From: Turneriella sp.
Lineage (GTDB): Bacteria > Spirochaetota > Leptospiria > Turneriellales > Turneriellaceae
NCBI GenBank assembly: GCA_019186965.1
Contig: JABARV010000019.1
Location: 1-35,204 of the forward strand
Direction of reading: 5' to 3'
DNA: 35,204 nt
Each line of letters starts with the position of its first letter. The stretch's first letter is position 1. A program made the position numbers and the translations under genes. The notes below the pieces were generated by a model. That model was not told where the DNA came from. It did not search any database and saw only the letters and a list, made by a program, of their open reading frames with translations. Shown here one piece after another: positions 8,222-16,638 of this stretch.

Positions 8222-9425
8222 ATTGAGTTTTTGCAGCTTCACGCTGGCGCTCTGTTGCAGCGCGTTTGCGGATATATTGGACTTGTTTTTCGAGTTCAGA
8301 TAAATCTTTGCAGGTAAATTTTCCTTGGTCAAGGCGTAAGTTTTTATCGGAAAGTAGAGTGATGAGGTGCTCTTCCCCTTTTTCAGCGGGAAATCCAACC
8401 ATTTTAAGAAGTTCCTGCGAACCGAAATCGAAAACGTAACTCATCTTTGGTTGTATTGCAACCTTTTTCTTTTGAACCTGCGTAAGTAACGTGTCGTACA
8501 TACGGCCAACAGGATCGGGAATAAGCAAGTTTGCGAGTTGCCGGTACGCTGCCCAAATACGTTCGCTTAAAAGGGTAATTAATTTTGTGGCAAGCTGTGG
8601 TTGTGCTTGCACCATGCCTTCAAAGTTTTGTTTATTGATGGCAAGCGTTGTGACATTCCCAAACGCTACGGCAGAGGCAGAACGGGGTTTGTTCTCAAGT
8701 AGCGCCATTTCTCCGAAAATATCGCCTGGATTTAAAACAGCAAGAAGCACTTCGTTCTCGTTGACCACTTTTGTAATTTTTACGCGCCCCCCTTGTAAAA
8801 TATAGAGTTCGTTGCCGGGTTCGTGTTCGATAAAAATCATCTCACCGTCGCCAAATGTTCTTGCAAGGGCGTTTCCTATTGGCGCCGGTACAGACATGGG
8901 GGCGTTCATATTCTGTAGCGCCATTTTGGCCTGTGCAGTGAACGTACCGTTGGGATAGAATTGTATATACCTTTGGTATGCGTACGCCGCGTGTTTCATC
9001 TCTTGTTTGCCAAAGTAGAATTGTGCGACGTTGAACATCATCTGTGGATCTTCTTCAACAACGCTGTGGAAATTGAGTTTTGTAATTGCACGGTCAATAA
9101 TGCGCAAGCGTTGTGAAAAATAGCGGATGATCTTCATCGCGATAGGTGCATTTTTTTGGATTAGGACACCAAACTGGTCGCGCCCGACGTTAATCATCGA
9201 AGTAGGCGCAAGACACTGTGCCGTTTCGATATGGGGATGCCCACTCATCGAAGAGACAACACCAAAAAAATCACCAGGCCCTAAAATTTGGCTCGCTTCT
9301 TCGCCGGGAATAGGCATTTCTGCGCTAAGACGCACACGTCCCTGGCGTACAATAAAAAAACCTGGGGCAGCCTTGCCTTCGACAATTACAAAGGCGTTTT
9401 GTTGAAAATTCGCAATTTGAAACAT
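8220..9425 (-). CDS. Two-domain cyclic-nucleotide-binding regulatory protein
   Basis: A 401-residue cytoplasmic protein with two Crp/PKA-type cNMP-binding domains (about 1-115 and 188-300) separated by a helical TPR-like linker ('MFNVAQFYFGKQEMKHAAYAYQRY' region, 130-160). The second domain carries an intact phosphate-binding cassette, FGEMALLENKPRSA (237-250), with the Arg that contacts cyclic nucleotides. The first has a degenerate cassette (FGVVSSMSGHPHIE) and probably does not bind. The C-terminal ~100 residues show no clear helix-turn-helix, so this is probably a signalling rather than a DNA-binding protein. Similar proteins occur in treponemes, from memory. It diverges from the large gene at 9542; an exact GCCGATAA lies about 25 bases upstream. 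Confidence 0.85.
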   Translation of the reverse strand: MFQIANFQQNAFVIVEGKAAPGFFIVRQGRVRLSAEMPIPGEEASQILGPGDFFGVVSSMSGHPHIETAQCLAPTSMINVGRDQFGVLIQKNAPIAMKIIRYFSQRLRIIDRAITKLNFHSVVEEDPQMMFNVAQFYFGKQEMKHAAYAYQRYIQFYPNGTFTAQAKMALQNMNAPMSVPAPIGNALARTFGDGEMIFIEHEPGNELYILQGGRVKITKVVNENEVLLAVLNPGDIFGEMALLENKPRSASAVAFGNVTTLAINKQNFEGMVQAQPQLATKLITLLSERIWAAYRQLANLLIPDPVGRMYDTLLTQVQKKKVAIQPKMSYVFDFGSQELLKMVGFPAEKGEEHLITLLSDKNLRLDQGKFTCKDLSELEKQVQYIRKRAATERQREAAKTQ

Positions 9426-9449
9426 AGGGGGTCTCTATCCCTATAATAT

Positions 9450-9457
9450 TTATCGGC
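9450..9457 (-). promoter_or_regulatory. Possible sigma-28 (FliA-type) -10 element
   Basis: GCCGATAA on the minus strand is an exact copy of the flagellar sigma-28 -10 consensus, 24 bases before the ATG of the cyclic-nucleotide-binding protein. The expected TAAA at the -35 position is absent (TCAC instead). The match could be chance. Confidence 0.25.
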
Positions 9458-9541
9458 AGACATGCTGGCAATGTGAACAAAAGAATATGCCGCCTATATA
9501 CGTACTCAATAATTGGCGCATAAAGCATTGGTAATTAAGGT

Positions 9542-11749
9542 ATGGAAGAAGGAATTGCTGAAAATGCTCTAAGCACGATAGTCGTCCAAGATAGGTCTTC
9601 TTTAACGGGGGCAAATAATGCCGATATGGAAATTTTGGCAAAGCTCGACGAGAAACTCCGTTTTATCGAGCAAAAAAAAATCAACGCGAACGATCCGACA
9701 TATTACTTAACGTTAGACCAAATTTCTCTCGCAAACCCGACACTTTTTGCGGCATCGATTAAAAAAATAACCGACATCCAAAACCAGGGAAAAAATCGCG
9801 TCGCGTATCTGTACCCAATTTTGCTTTCACAACATTCAAAACCTACTTTCCAGTTATTCTTAATATACCCACCTAAAAATCGGGTGGGCATCAGAGACGC
9901 AGGCTCGCTTAGGCGGGCAGCAATGGCGAAATCGGAGCCGCTATTGCGTTCTATTTTAGAAGCAAAGCGGTCTAGACCCACAGACATTGAAGAGGAAGAC
10001 CCTGGAGCTCCACTCCTTAAATTAGACGGCTCAAGCGGAGCACGTTTTTACCCCGATTTTTTTTCGTTAGAGTATGATTTACGGCGACTTCTTAAAAAAA
10101 GCTTCGACAAGGTACAGCTTCCGTATATCGAAATTCCCGATTTCTTTGTTGATCTTAAAGATTTTTTTGCACGCTCGCCAGACTTGGTCGACAAAATTGG
10201 CGAAAAATACCATATTGTTATCGATCAACTTGAAGTGGACGAAAACGGGAACTATACGCGTACCCCCGAAGTAATTCGTCATTACCGTATCCTCGCCGAT
10301 GGGCTTGAAAAATTTGCACTCAATATTTTGGTAGAGAGGGCTAAAAAGGCGGGAGCGACGGACTTCATTACGGCAGCAGAAAGTTACCGTGCACAGTATG
10401 TTATCCCTGCAGAGCCTGGACGCAAACAAAACAAAGAAAAGGTCGAGGCTTTGGTGCATCTTGTAGAAAGGTATCCTTTCGAGCGGATCCCTACTAAAGA
10501 AGCTTCGCTCAGCCGTAATGCGGTAAACGATATTCTTTCTTGGCTAACGGTACTTATAAGGAAAAAAGATCAACTTGTAGAAAGAAAGCAGCAGCAAGGT
10601 GTTGAAAATTTATTACAAAAAATCGAAAACCTTGTCCAATCGTACACAAAACAAAATTTAGATCTTTTACAAATTGATTTACGTCGTGAAATTTTACGTG
10701 CCGTTAAAGAAGAATCGCAAGCAATGGCGTTAGAAAACGATTTTGAGAAACGGCTTACAACGCGGTACGGTTCTTACAAGGTTACTCAAGCAGACGGTTC
10801 TTCATATTTTTACTTTGTAGACCAAAAATACATGAGTTCAGTTCTCGAAAATTTGAGTCGTGCAATGAAAACGGATAGTTCTGCAGCGGAGCGCTTCGAT
10901 ATTGCCAACAAAATTTTTGAACAGCTTGTGAAACGCAAAGACCCTGCGCTTGACCATGCTCTCTCGAGCGAGGAGCGAATTTATTTATCGCAAATGAAGA
11001 CGCATAACGTAAATGAAATAAATGAATCCATGCGTTCTGCACTACGAGCAAACCGCTATAATATACCGCAGGGAATACTTGTGTCGCTTATTTCTACAAT
11101 TTTATTCTCCGTAGCTATATTTTATTCAACCCAGCTTTTTTGGCTTGTATTTCCACTTTTGTTACTCTCGGTTATTTCTTTTTATCGCATAAAATTTAAC
11201 CGCAAGACCTCTTCACGAGGCTCTATGCAAGAAAGCGAAAGTAAATCACGGGACGATTCAACAGATAATTCTGTATCGAGTGCCGCAAGTGCACAGCAAG
11301 ACGCGTTAAAACAAAAAGTAGCGGCGTACGGTTCGGCGATGGTTTTTCCGTTCTCTCCGTCTAAACAATCCGAAAGAGTGCTTACCGAAGATGAATTTCG
11401 CGCAAAAGTAAAAATGGCAGCGCCAGAAATTAAAAAGAATATTCCAGAACTTTCGAAGTTGACAGGTAGCGCATTAGAAGAAGCGACGTACGAAGCATTG
11501 CGAGAAGATGCAGTGTGCATAATGGTTCCAACCGATATCGTGAAAAAATCAGTAGGAAGAGTTCCCATTGCGCTTTACATTAACTATAAAGACTTTGCAG
11601 ACGATAAAACTCGTACAAAAATTGCGGATGAATACCGACAAATTTTTAAACCAAACCTAAAAGATTACGAGCAAGAGTTCTATCGGTATCTAATAAACAC
11701 TTTGGAAATCAAATACTATACATACCTAAAAAAGCATATTAAGAAATAA
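9542..11749 (+). CDS. Large membrane-anchored protein of unknown function
   Basis: A 735-residue protein with a long N-terminal soluble part (about 1-505), two closely spaced hydrophobic helices (about 510-527 and 530-547, 'ILVSLISTILFSVAIFY' and 'LFWLVFPLLLLSVISFY') and a ~185-residue C-terminal soluble part. The hairpin topology puts both soluble parts on the same side, probably the cytoplasm. A Ser/Asp-rich linker near 560-585 follows the membrane hairpin. I recognise no enzyme motif, though 'RRLLKKSFDKVQLPYIEIPDFF' looks conserved in style. The start ATG has AAGG only one base away, so a later start such as M28 is possible. It is divergent from the cyclic-nucleotide-binding gene and convergent with the kinase-like gene. 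Probably a spirochaete-specific family. Confidence 0.75.
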   Translation: MEEGIAENALSTIVVQDRSSLTGANNADMEILAKLDEKLRFIEQKKINANDPTYYLTLDQISLANPTLFAASIKKITDIQNQGKNRVAYLYPILLSQHSKPTFQLFLIYPPKNRVGIRDAGSLRRAAMAKSEPLLRSILEAKRSRPTDIEEEDPGAPLLKLDGSSGARFYPDFFSLEYDLRRLLKKSFDKVQLPYIEIPDFFVDLKDFFARSPDLVDKIGEKYHIVIDQLEVDENGNYTRTPEVIRHYRILADGLEKFALNILVERAKKAGATDFITAAESYRAQYVIPAEPGRKQNKEKVEALVHLVERYPFERIPTKEASLSRNAVNDILSWLTVLIRKKDQLVERKQQQGVENLLQKIENLVQSYTKQNLDLLQIDLRREILRAVKEESQAMALENDFEKRLTTRYGSYKVTQADGSSYFYFVDQKYMSSVLENLSRAMKTDSSAAERFDIANKIFEQLVKRKDPALDHALSSEERIYLSQMKTHNVNEINESMRSALRANRYNIPQGILVSLISTILFSVAIFYSTQLFWLVFPLLLLSVISFYRIKFNRKTSSRGSMQESESKSRDDSTDNSVSSAASAQQDALKQKVAAYGSAMVFPFSPSKQSERVLTEDEFRAKVKMAAPEIKKNIPELSKLTGSALEEATYEALREDAVCIMVPTDIVKKSVGRVPIALYINYKDFADDKTRTKIADEYRQIFKPNLKDYEQEFYRYLINTLEIKYYTYLKKHIKK

Positions 11750-11760
11750 AATTTTGTAGA

Positions 11761-13065
11761 TTAACTAACAGGAACAACTTCGGCAAAAACATCTGACCAA
11801 TTTGCTTGGGCCTCAAGCGCAGTGAGGTTGGCAAAAAGTCCCATAATTGCGCGATCGATAAAAAGTACGTCTCCAGGAATTGAAATGTTTTTAAGTTCGT
11901 TAAAGTTTTCTCGGTTATACGCGATAATTTTTTGGATTGGTTCAGTTTCTTTTGTGAACTTAAAAGGTCGATTTAAAAAAATGGGCGATAGAACTTCAAT
12001 AAAAAGGTCGATGTGTTTTTGTGGAACTGTATTGCCATCTTTAAGTTTTACTTGCATTGCCTGTGCAATTTGACCAATTTTTTCTAATTTTCCCGTGCGG
12101 CATGCATCTAACACGCCCATATACCCTGCGTGGAGCCAATCGGGTAATTCTTTTATGCTACCAAAATCGTACAAAATTAATCCGCCATCTTTACGGAACG
12201 CATAGTTTGCAGGGTTGGGGTCAGATTGAAGCTTACGCAAACAAAGAAGTTGTTCGATAAGCGTACGCATGAGTAAAACTCCCCATGAATTCTTCTGTTC
12301 TTGCGGGTATTTCCTTGCCTCTTCAATAGTAAGGCCAAGCGTAAGTTCTGTTGTTAGCACACGCTGTGAAGATAGTTCGGATACTGGCGCGGGAATTGTG
12401 ATATTGCGGTGGGCTTTGTAGAAAGTGCGGAATTCTTCTAAGCGAGTTTTTTCGCGCCGGTAATCGACTTCTTCAGAAAGACGCGCTTCTATTTCTGCAA
12501 AGATATGGTCCAAATTTGAAGACATCACCGATTCGAGAACGAGTTCAAAAAGGCGACGAAGATTTTTTAGATCAGAAAAAATGACTTTGTCAATTTTAGG
12601 GTACTGAATTTTTACCGCAACCTCGCGTCCATTAAGCATAACAGCGCGGTGTACTTGCCCAATAGAGGCGGCAGCGAGAGGTTTGGAGTCGATGTGTTTT
12701 ACAAGCGTGCGCCAATGTGGTATATCGGCGTCTAAGGTTTGGAACATTGTTTCAGCGGCGATAGTGGGTGCATTCCCTTGCAAGGTTTTTAACACGAAGG
12801 TGAGTTCTTTAGGGAGAAGCGCTTCTTGTATTGATAGCATTTGTCCTATTTTCATTGCGCCGCCTTTGAGTTTGCCCAAAGTGTCTGCAATTTTTTCGGC
12901 GTTTTTTGCCCACGATTTCGCCAACCGCATCTCGCGCGAGTCTTCGCCAAGAAATAGCCCCAGCGCCTTTTCACCAACAAGAGAAAAACCAACGCGCCCA
13001 GCCAAGGCGCCCATTTTTAGAAGGCGTCCCCAAGGTGAGGTTGTTAATTTTTCTTGTTCAGCCAT
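11761..13065 (-). CDS. ABC1/ADCK/UbiB-family kinase-like protein
   Basis: A 434-residue atypical kinase of the ABC1/UbiB family, whose members support quinone biosynthesis or lipid homeostasis through ATP binding. The family's KxGQ motif is in 'GGAMKIGQMLSIQE' (K72, Q75), the Ala-rich loop in 'LAAASIGQVHRAV' (130-142), the VAVK lysine at K152 in 'REVAVKIQYP', the catalytic-loop equivalent in 'LQSDPNPANY', and a DFG in 'ILYDFGSIKELP'. The QSDPNPANY form is closer to the COQ8/ADCK3 branch than to E. coli UbiB. No quinone biosynthesis gene is nearby. Last gene of the eight-gene minus-strand run, overlapping the Nudix gene by 8 bp. Confidence 0.88.
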   Translation of the reverse strand: MAEQEKLTTSPWGRLLKMGALAGRVGFSLVGEKALGLFLGEDSREMRLAKSWAKNAEKIADTLGKLKGGAMKIGQMLSIQEALLPKELTFVLKTLQGNAPTIAAETMFQTLDADIPHWRTLVKHIDSKPLAAASIGQVHRAVMLNGREVAVKIQYPKIDKVIFSDLKNLRRLFELVLESVMSSNLDHIFAEIEARLSEEVDYRREKTRLEEFRTFYKAHRNITIPAPVSELSSQRVLTTELTLGLTIEEARKYPQEQKNSWGVLLMRTLIEQLLCLRKLQSDPNPANYAFRKDGGLILYDFGSIKELPDWLHAGYMGVLDACRTGKLEKIGQIAQAMQVKLKDGNTVPQKHIDLFIEVLSPIFLNRPFKFTKETEPIQKIIAYNRENFNELKNISIPGDVLFIDRAIMGLFANLTALEAQANWSDVFAEVVPVS

Positions 13066-13519
13066 AAAATTCTACGGTGTGGTTTATAAGTTCGCCATTT
13101 AAATAATTAAATTTTGCTGAGAAAAATTTTTCTTGGTTGAGCCATTTTAGAAAAATTTTGTCACCGGGCCAAAGAGGAAGGTTTAGTACTTCGCTATCTT
13201 GTACCCAAACAAGTTCGCCTTCAGGACATTCTTTTTTTACTGTGCCCGAAAAATGTTCTGCTGTGTAAAGAAAGCAATACCAATCGCGTCCATTCGAAAA
13301 TTGTGGGAATGTCATTATTCCTCGTAAGCGCGGAGTGATTTTTAAATTACTTTCTTCAAAGACTTCACGGATTACGCACTCCTCAGGAGATTCACGAGGT
13401 TCAAATTTTCCGCCAAGACCGTTGTATTTTCCGAAGTGTACATCCGTCGGCCTTTTATTCCTGTGCATCATGAGGGTTTTACCGCCATTTCGGATATAAC
13501 AAAGCGTCGCTAAAATCAT
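13058..13519 (-). CDS. Nudix hydrolase, MutT/MTH1-like
   Basis: A 153-residue Nudix pyrophosphatase. The Nudix box runs from G37 to L59 (GGKFEPRESPEECVIREV then FEESNL), matching GX5EX7REUXEEXGU except Ser-Asn at the usual Gly position; E55 and E56 are the metal ligands. 'HFGKYNGLGGKFEP' resembles the entry to the active site in 8-oxo-dGTPases of the MTH1 group, suggesting cleavage of oxidised or other nucleoside triphosphates. Substrate cannot be fixed from sequence. Its ATG overlaps the preceding gene's stop (ATGA), so it is translationally coupled. Confidence 0.9.
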   Translation of the reverse strand: MILATLCYIRNGGKTLMMHRNKRPTDVHFGKYNGLGGKFEPRESPEECVIREVFEESNLKITPRLRGIMTFPQFSNGRDWYCFLYTAEHFSGTVKKECPEGELVWVQDSEVLNLPLWPGDKIFLKWLNQEKFFSAKFNYLNGELINHTVEFYG

Positions 13520-14085
13520 TCCACTATCCTTGGGTCGTAGAGTATGTTCGCGATTCGGTTTGCTAATCCTTCGAGAAGCCGTTCCTCTGCGCTAAAACGT
13601 GTATCAAAAAACGGTTCACCCGTATTGTACATGGTAGAATATTGCACCTCGTGCCTTTCAGAAAAACTGTCGTCTGTGTTATCTGAAATTTCATGTTGTG
13701 CACGAAGATAAATAGAAGCTCCAATATATAAATTAAACGCAGGGGTTTGGCTTGTACGTCCAAACCCTGTTGGCTCTTCTGTATAACCCAAAATTTTTCC
13801 GTAGAGTACTAAATCTGCCGTTTTCTTGTCGTCGGTGGTATACATAGAAGAGCTTGTCGAGAGCACAGCTTGCAGTTTTTCTTTAAGGCGTCCGGTAAGC
13901 TGCGGAGTAAACGTACGGTTGTCAAAATTTTGGATATAGAGCGAACGTTTTTTTTGGACACGGTAAGCTTTATATTGTTCGGATAAAGGCGCTGCGGTGG
14001 TATCGCTATTTTGTTGTGTAAGCGATACGCAGCTTTTGCAGAAAAAAATTGTAATATAGAAAAAAAAGGTAATAAATTTATACAC
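13516..14085 (-). CDS. LptE-like outer-membrane assembly lipoprotein
   Basis: A ~190-residue exported protein. The hydrophobic start 'YKFITFFFYITIFFCKSC' is a signal peptide with cysteines suited to lipid attachment (FFC or KSC; neither is an ideal lipobox). The body has the LptE pattern: 'RSLYIQNFDNRTFTPQLTG' (beta strand, N-x-T, helix), then 'KKTADLVLYGKILGYTEEP', then a long beta region and a final helix 'EERLLEGLANRIANIL'. LptE plugs LptD and helps place LPS in the outer membrane. Many treponemes lack LPS, so the match deserves care. The chosen start is GTG at 14085, overlapping the biotin carboxylase by 8 bp; TTG at 14115 is the alternative, and neither has a clear ribosome-binding site. 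Confidence 0.65.
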   Translation of the reverse strand: MYKFITFFFYITIFFCKSCVSLTQQNSDTTAAPLSEQYKAYRVQKKRSLYIQNFDNRTFTPQLTGRLKEKLQAVLSTSSSMYTTDDKKTADLVLYGKILGYTEEPTGFGRTSQTPAFNLYIGASIYLRAQHEISDNTDDSFSERHEVQYSTMYNTGEPFFDTRFSAEERLLEGLANRIANILYDPRIVE

Positions 14086-15559
14086 GGGAGTTTGAAAACG
14101 AAGAGAGTAATCCAAATCGCGCTTTGTTGACGCCTTGTTCCTTAGCGTATAAAATAATTGCAGCTAAAGTTGCAGCTTTTTCTATGTCGTTTTGTGGAGC
14201 GGTAAATTCGCGTTGTAAATAACGCGTATAGTGTTGGACTTCGACAAATTTTGGATCGATTATTAAAGCCTTGAGCAGAGGAATATTTGTATGGAAGCCG
14301 TTGATGATAAATTCATCTAATTTATTGGAAAGAAGGGCGCGGGCGGCGTCGCGGTTTTCTGCATGGACAATAAGCTTTGCGATCATATTGTCGTATTTTC
14401 CTGATACAGAAGAAGCATTCTCGACACCGGAGTCGACGCGTACGCGCTGCGAAGCCGTTTCAAAATTATGTCCATGCGTTGCCATGGGCTCCACATATTG
14501 CGAAATGGTGCCGGTTGAAGGTTGGTATGTTCCATCGCTTTTTTCTGCACAAATTCTCGCTTCGATTGCATGCCCTTTTATTTCAAGGGAAGAGTAATCT
14601 GTGGTTCTTCCTTCGGCAATACGAATTTGCTCGTATACTAAATCGAGTCCTGTAACCATTTCGGTGACAGTGTGCTCTACTTGTAAACGCGTATTCATTT
14701 CAAGAAAATAAAATTCGTTTCTTGTCGAATCGTAAAGATATTCCATTGTTCCCGCGTTTGAATACCCAACGTGGTTTGCTAAACGCACAGCAGAAGCATG
14801 CAATTCTTTGCGCACTTTATCTGGTAGGTTTGGCGCAGGAGCTTCTTCAATTATTTTTTGGTTATTGCGTTGTGCGCTACAGTCGCGATCGAAGATAGCG
14901 TAATTTTTTTTTGCGGCGTTCCCCAGTATTTGTACTTCAACATGCCGCGCTTTCACAAGGTAGCGTTCAATCACGAGGGCTTGGCTTTTGTAGAGCCTGT
15001 CGGCTTCGCGCAGTACTTTATCAAACGCGGCTGTAATTTCGGATTCTTCGTTGATGATTGCCTGCGCTTTGCCGCCACCGCCTGCTGCCGCTTTAAGAAC
15101 AACGGGAAGTCCGACGTTGAGGACAATACCACGCCTTTCAGTAGCACTTAGTTTAGAAGCGTCTTCAATCTCGTTGCCAGTGAGCACTGGAACTTTTGCT
15201 GCTTTTGCTTCGAGACGTGCGGCTGTTTTGTCGCCCATACGGTCCATTGCGTCGGCGGATGGCCCAATAAAAATAATTTTTGCTTCTTCTACCTTGCGTA
15301 CAAAGTGTGAGTTCTCCGACAAAAAACCGTACCCGGGATGGATTGCATCCACAGAATGTTCTTTGCAAATTTTTAAAATACTTTCTTGATCTAAAAAACC
15401 GTTTGGGAGTAGCACTGCGGTATTCGCTTCGCGTACGTACGGGGAGTTTGCATCTTCGCTTTCATAAACAGCGACGGTTTCTATTCCCATATTTTGTGCG
15501 GTACGTATAATACGACGCGCAATTTCGCCACGGTTGACGATGAGTAATCTTTGAATCAT
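14078..15559 (-). CDS. Biotin carboxylase subunit of an acyl-CoA or pyruvate carboxylase
   Basis: A 493-residue ATP-grasp enzyme that carboxylates biotin carried on a partner protein. It opens with 'LLIVNRGEIARRIIRTAQ' and contains 'AIHPGYGFLSEN', 'IFIGPS', 'DRDCSAQRNNQK', 'FLEMNTRLQVEHTVTE' and 'IKGHAIEARICAE', all standard. The glycine loop reads AAAGGGGKAQAI where relatives have GGGG-[KR]-G-M, so the last two loop residues are changed. It lacks a biotin-carrier domain, and no BCCP or carboxyltransferase is in the window, so acetyl-CoA, propionyl-CoA and pyruvate carboxylase roles are all open. Its ATG overlaps the stop of the TPR gene (ATGA). Confidence 0.88.
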   Translation of the reverse strand: MIQRLLIVNRGEIARRIIRTAQNMGIETVAVYESEDANSPYVREANTAVLLPNGFLDQESILKICKEHSVDAIHPGYGFLSENSHFVRKVEEAKIIFIGPSADAMDRMGDKTAARLEAKAAKVPVLTGNEIEDASKLSATERRGIVLNVGLPVVLKAAAGGGGKAQAIINEESEITAAFDKVLREADRLYKSQALVIERYLVKARHVEVQILGNAAKKNYAIFDRDCSAQRNNQKIIEEAPAPNLPDKVRKELHASAVRLANHVGYSNAGTMEYLYDSTRNEFYFLEMNTRLQVEHTVTEMVTGLDLVYEQIRIAEGRTTDYSSLEIKGHAIEARICAEKSDGTYQPSTGTISQYVEPMATHGHNFETASQRVRVDSGVENASSVSGKYDNMIAKLIVHAENRDAARALLSNKLDEFIINGFHTNIPLLKALIIDPKFVEVQHYTRYLQREFTAPQNDIEKAATLAAIILYAKEQGVNKARFGLLSSFSNSRV

Positions 15560-16638
15560 TCTTCTACCGTCTGGTTTAGGAGTCGTCTTGTCTGTTCAAG
15601 CCGTTTTCGCATCCGTACAAGCGAAATTTTTCCGTAAATAGCGTCTTGCGGAAAATTGAGCATCGCGCTAAATTCCCGTTCTGCTGTTTGGTAGTCCTGC
15701 GCAAAAAAAGAAGATTCTGCGTAGAAATAGTGTAGTTCTTTTTTATACGGAGCTTTTTGGTTAACGCTACGAAACCACAACGTTGCGTCGTAGTATTTTT
15801 TCATCGCAAACGCAACTTTACCCATACCTATTAGCGCGTCGTTAAACCCAGGGTCTTGTTTCAAAGCGTATTTAAAAGCGTTGAGAGCTTCGGTTGTTCG
15901 TTTTTGTTCTAATAGCGAGTCGCCAAGAGCAACAACGGGGTCCAAGCTATAAATATCGTAGCGGTACGCACGCAAAAAGTTGTAATCTGCAGCGTCTCTT
16001 TTCCCTGCAATTTCGTATCCTTTTCCTAAATAGTAATAATTTTTGCTGTACTGTGGAACAAGTTGTGTACATTTTTCAAACTCTGCAATTGCTTCACGGT
16101 GCTGCGAAAAATAAAGGTAAACACGACCTAAATTAAAACGAGCGGGAAAAAATTGAGGTTCGTGCGTACGTAATTCTTCAAAAATTTCACGTGCGCGATC
16201 CATGTCGTTCGCAAGAACGAATGCTAAAGCTTCATTATTTTTACGCGAAGAAAGGTCCTCCGCGTCTTCTGCCCACAAAAAGCCTTCACGGTTTACAATG
16301 CGTGGCCTTGTGTCGGATGTTTTGCCTGTCTCTTTTTTTTTCTTACGTAAATCTGATGCAGTTATGTGTTCGGGGAATTTTTGCGCACTTTTATCAACAA
16401 TAACCCAACCCATGTCGAAATCGAGTTGGGTAGGTTTAAAGCTCGACAAAAATTCGGGCGTTACGCGTGGATGGTGCATGCGTAGTGCAGAATCGACTTT
16501 GTCACGTGGCGGTTTTGCCAAAAGTGCTATTGAAAAAAAAGTAGCTACTAAGAAAAAAAAAGTAAAACAAGGTTTCGGATAGTAAATCCTGAAATTTTTA
16601 CTTTTACAACGCGTGTGAAGAGCCTCGCTTGTCTGCAT
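15556..16638 (-). CDS. Exported or membrane-anchored TPR protein
   Basis: About 360 residues. An N-terminal hydrophobic stretch 'FTFFFLVATFFSIALLA' after basic residues acts as signal peptide or anchor. A charged linker (KKKKETGK) follows, then tetratricopeptide repeats over the C-terminal ~230 residues: 'ANDMDRAREIFEELRTHEPQ', 'FNLGRVYLYFSQHREAIAEF', 'YYLGKGYEIAGKRDAADYNF', 'ALIGMGKVAFAMKKYYDATL'. TPRs mediate protein-protein contacts, here probably in the periplasm. The start is uncertain: the frame is open to 16671, and the preferred ATG at 16638 still overlaps the GST-like gene by 35 bases. It could be a scaffold in envelope assembly, given the LptE-like gene two positions downstream. Confidence 0.8.
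   Translation of the reverse strand: MQTSEALHTRCKSKNFRIYYPKPCFTFFFLVATFFSIALLAKPPRDKVDSALRMHHPRVTPEFLSSFKPTQLDFDMGWVIVDKSAQKFPEHITASDLRKKKKETGKTSDTRPRIVNREGFLWAEDAEDLSSRKNNEALAFVLANDMDRAREIFEELRTHEPQFFPARFNLGRVYLYFSQHREAIAEFEKCTQLVPQYSKNYYYLGKGYEIAGKRDAADYNFLRAYRYDIYSLDPVVALGDSLLEQKRTTEALNAFKYALKQDPGFNDALIGMGKVAFAMKKYYDATLWFRSVNQKAPYKKELHYFYAESSFFAQDYQTAEREFSAMLNFPQDAIYGKISLVRMRKRLEQTRRLLNQTVEE

Noticed and set aside
14980-15000. Another GAGCCTGT copy as a third mobile-element end
   Set aside because: It is inside the intact biotin carboxylase frame with no inverted partner nearby, as expected for a chance 8-mer.
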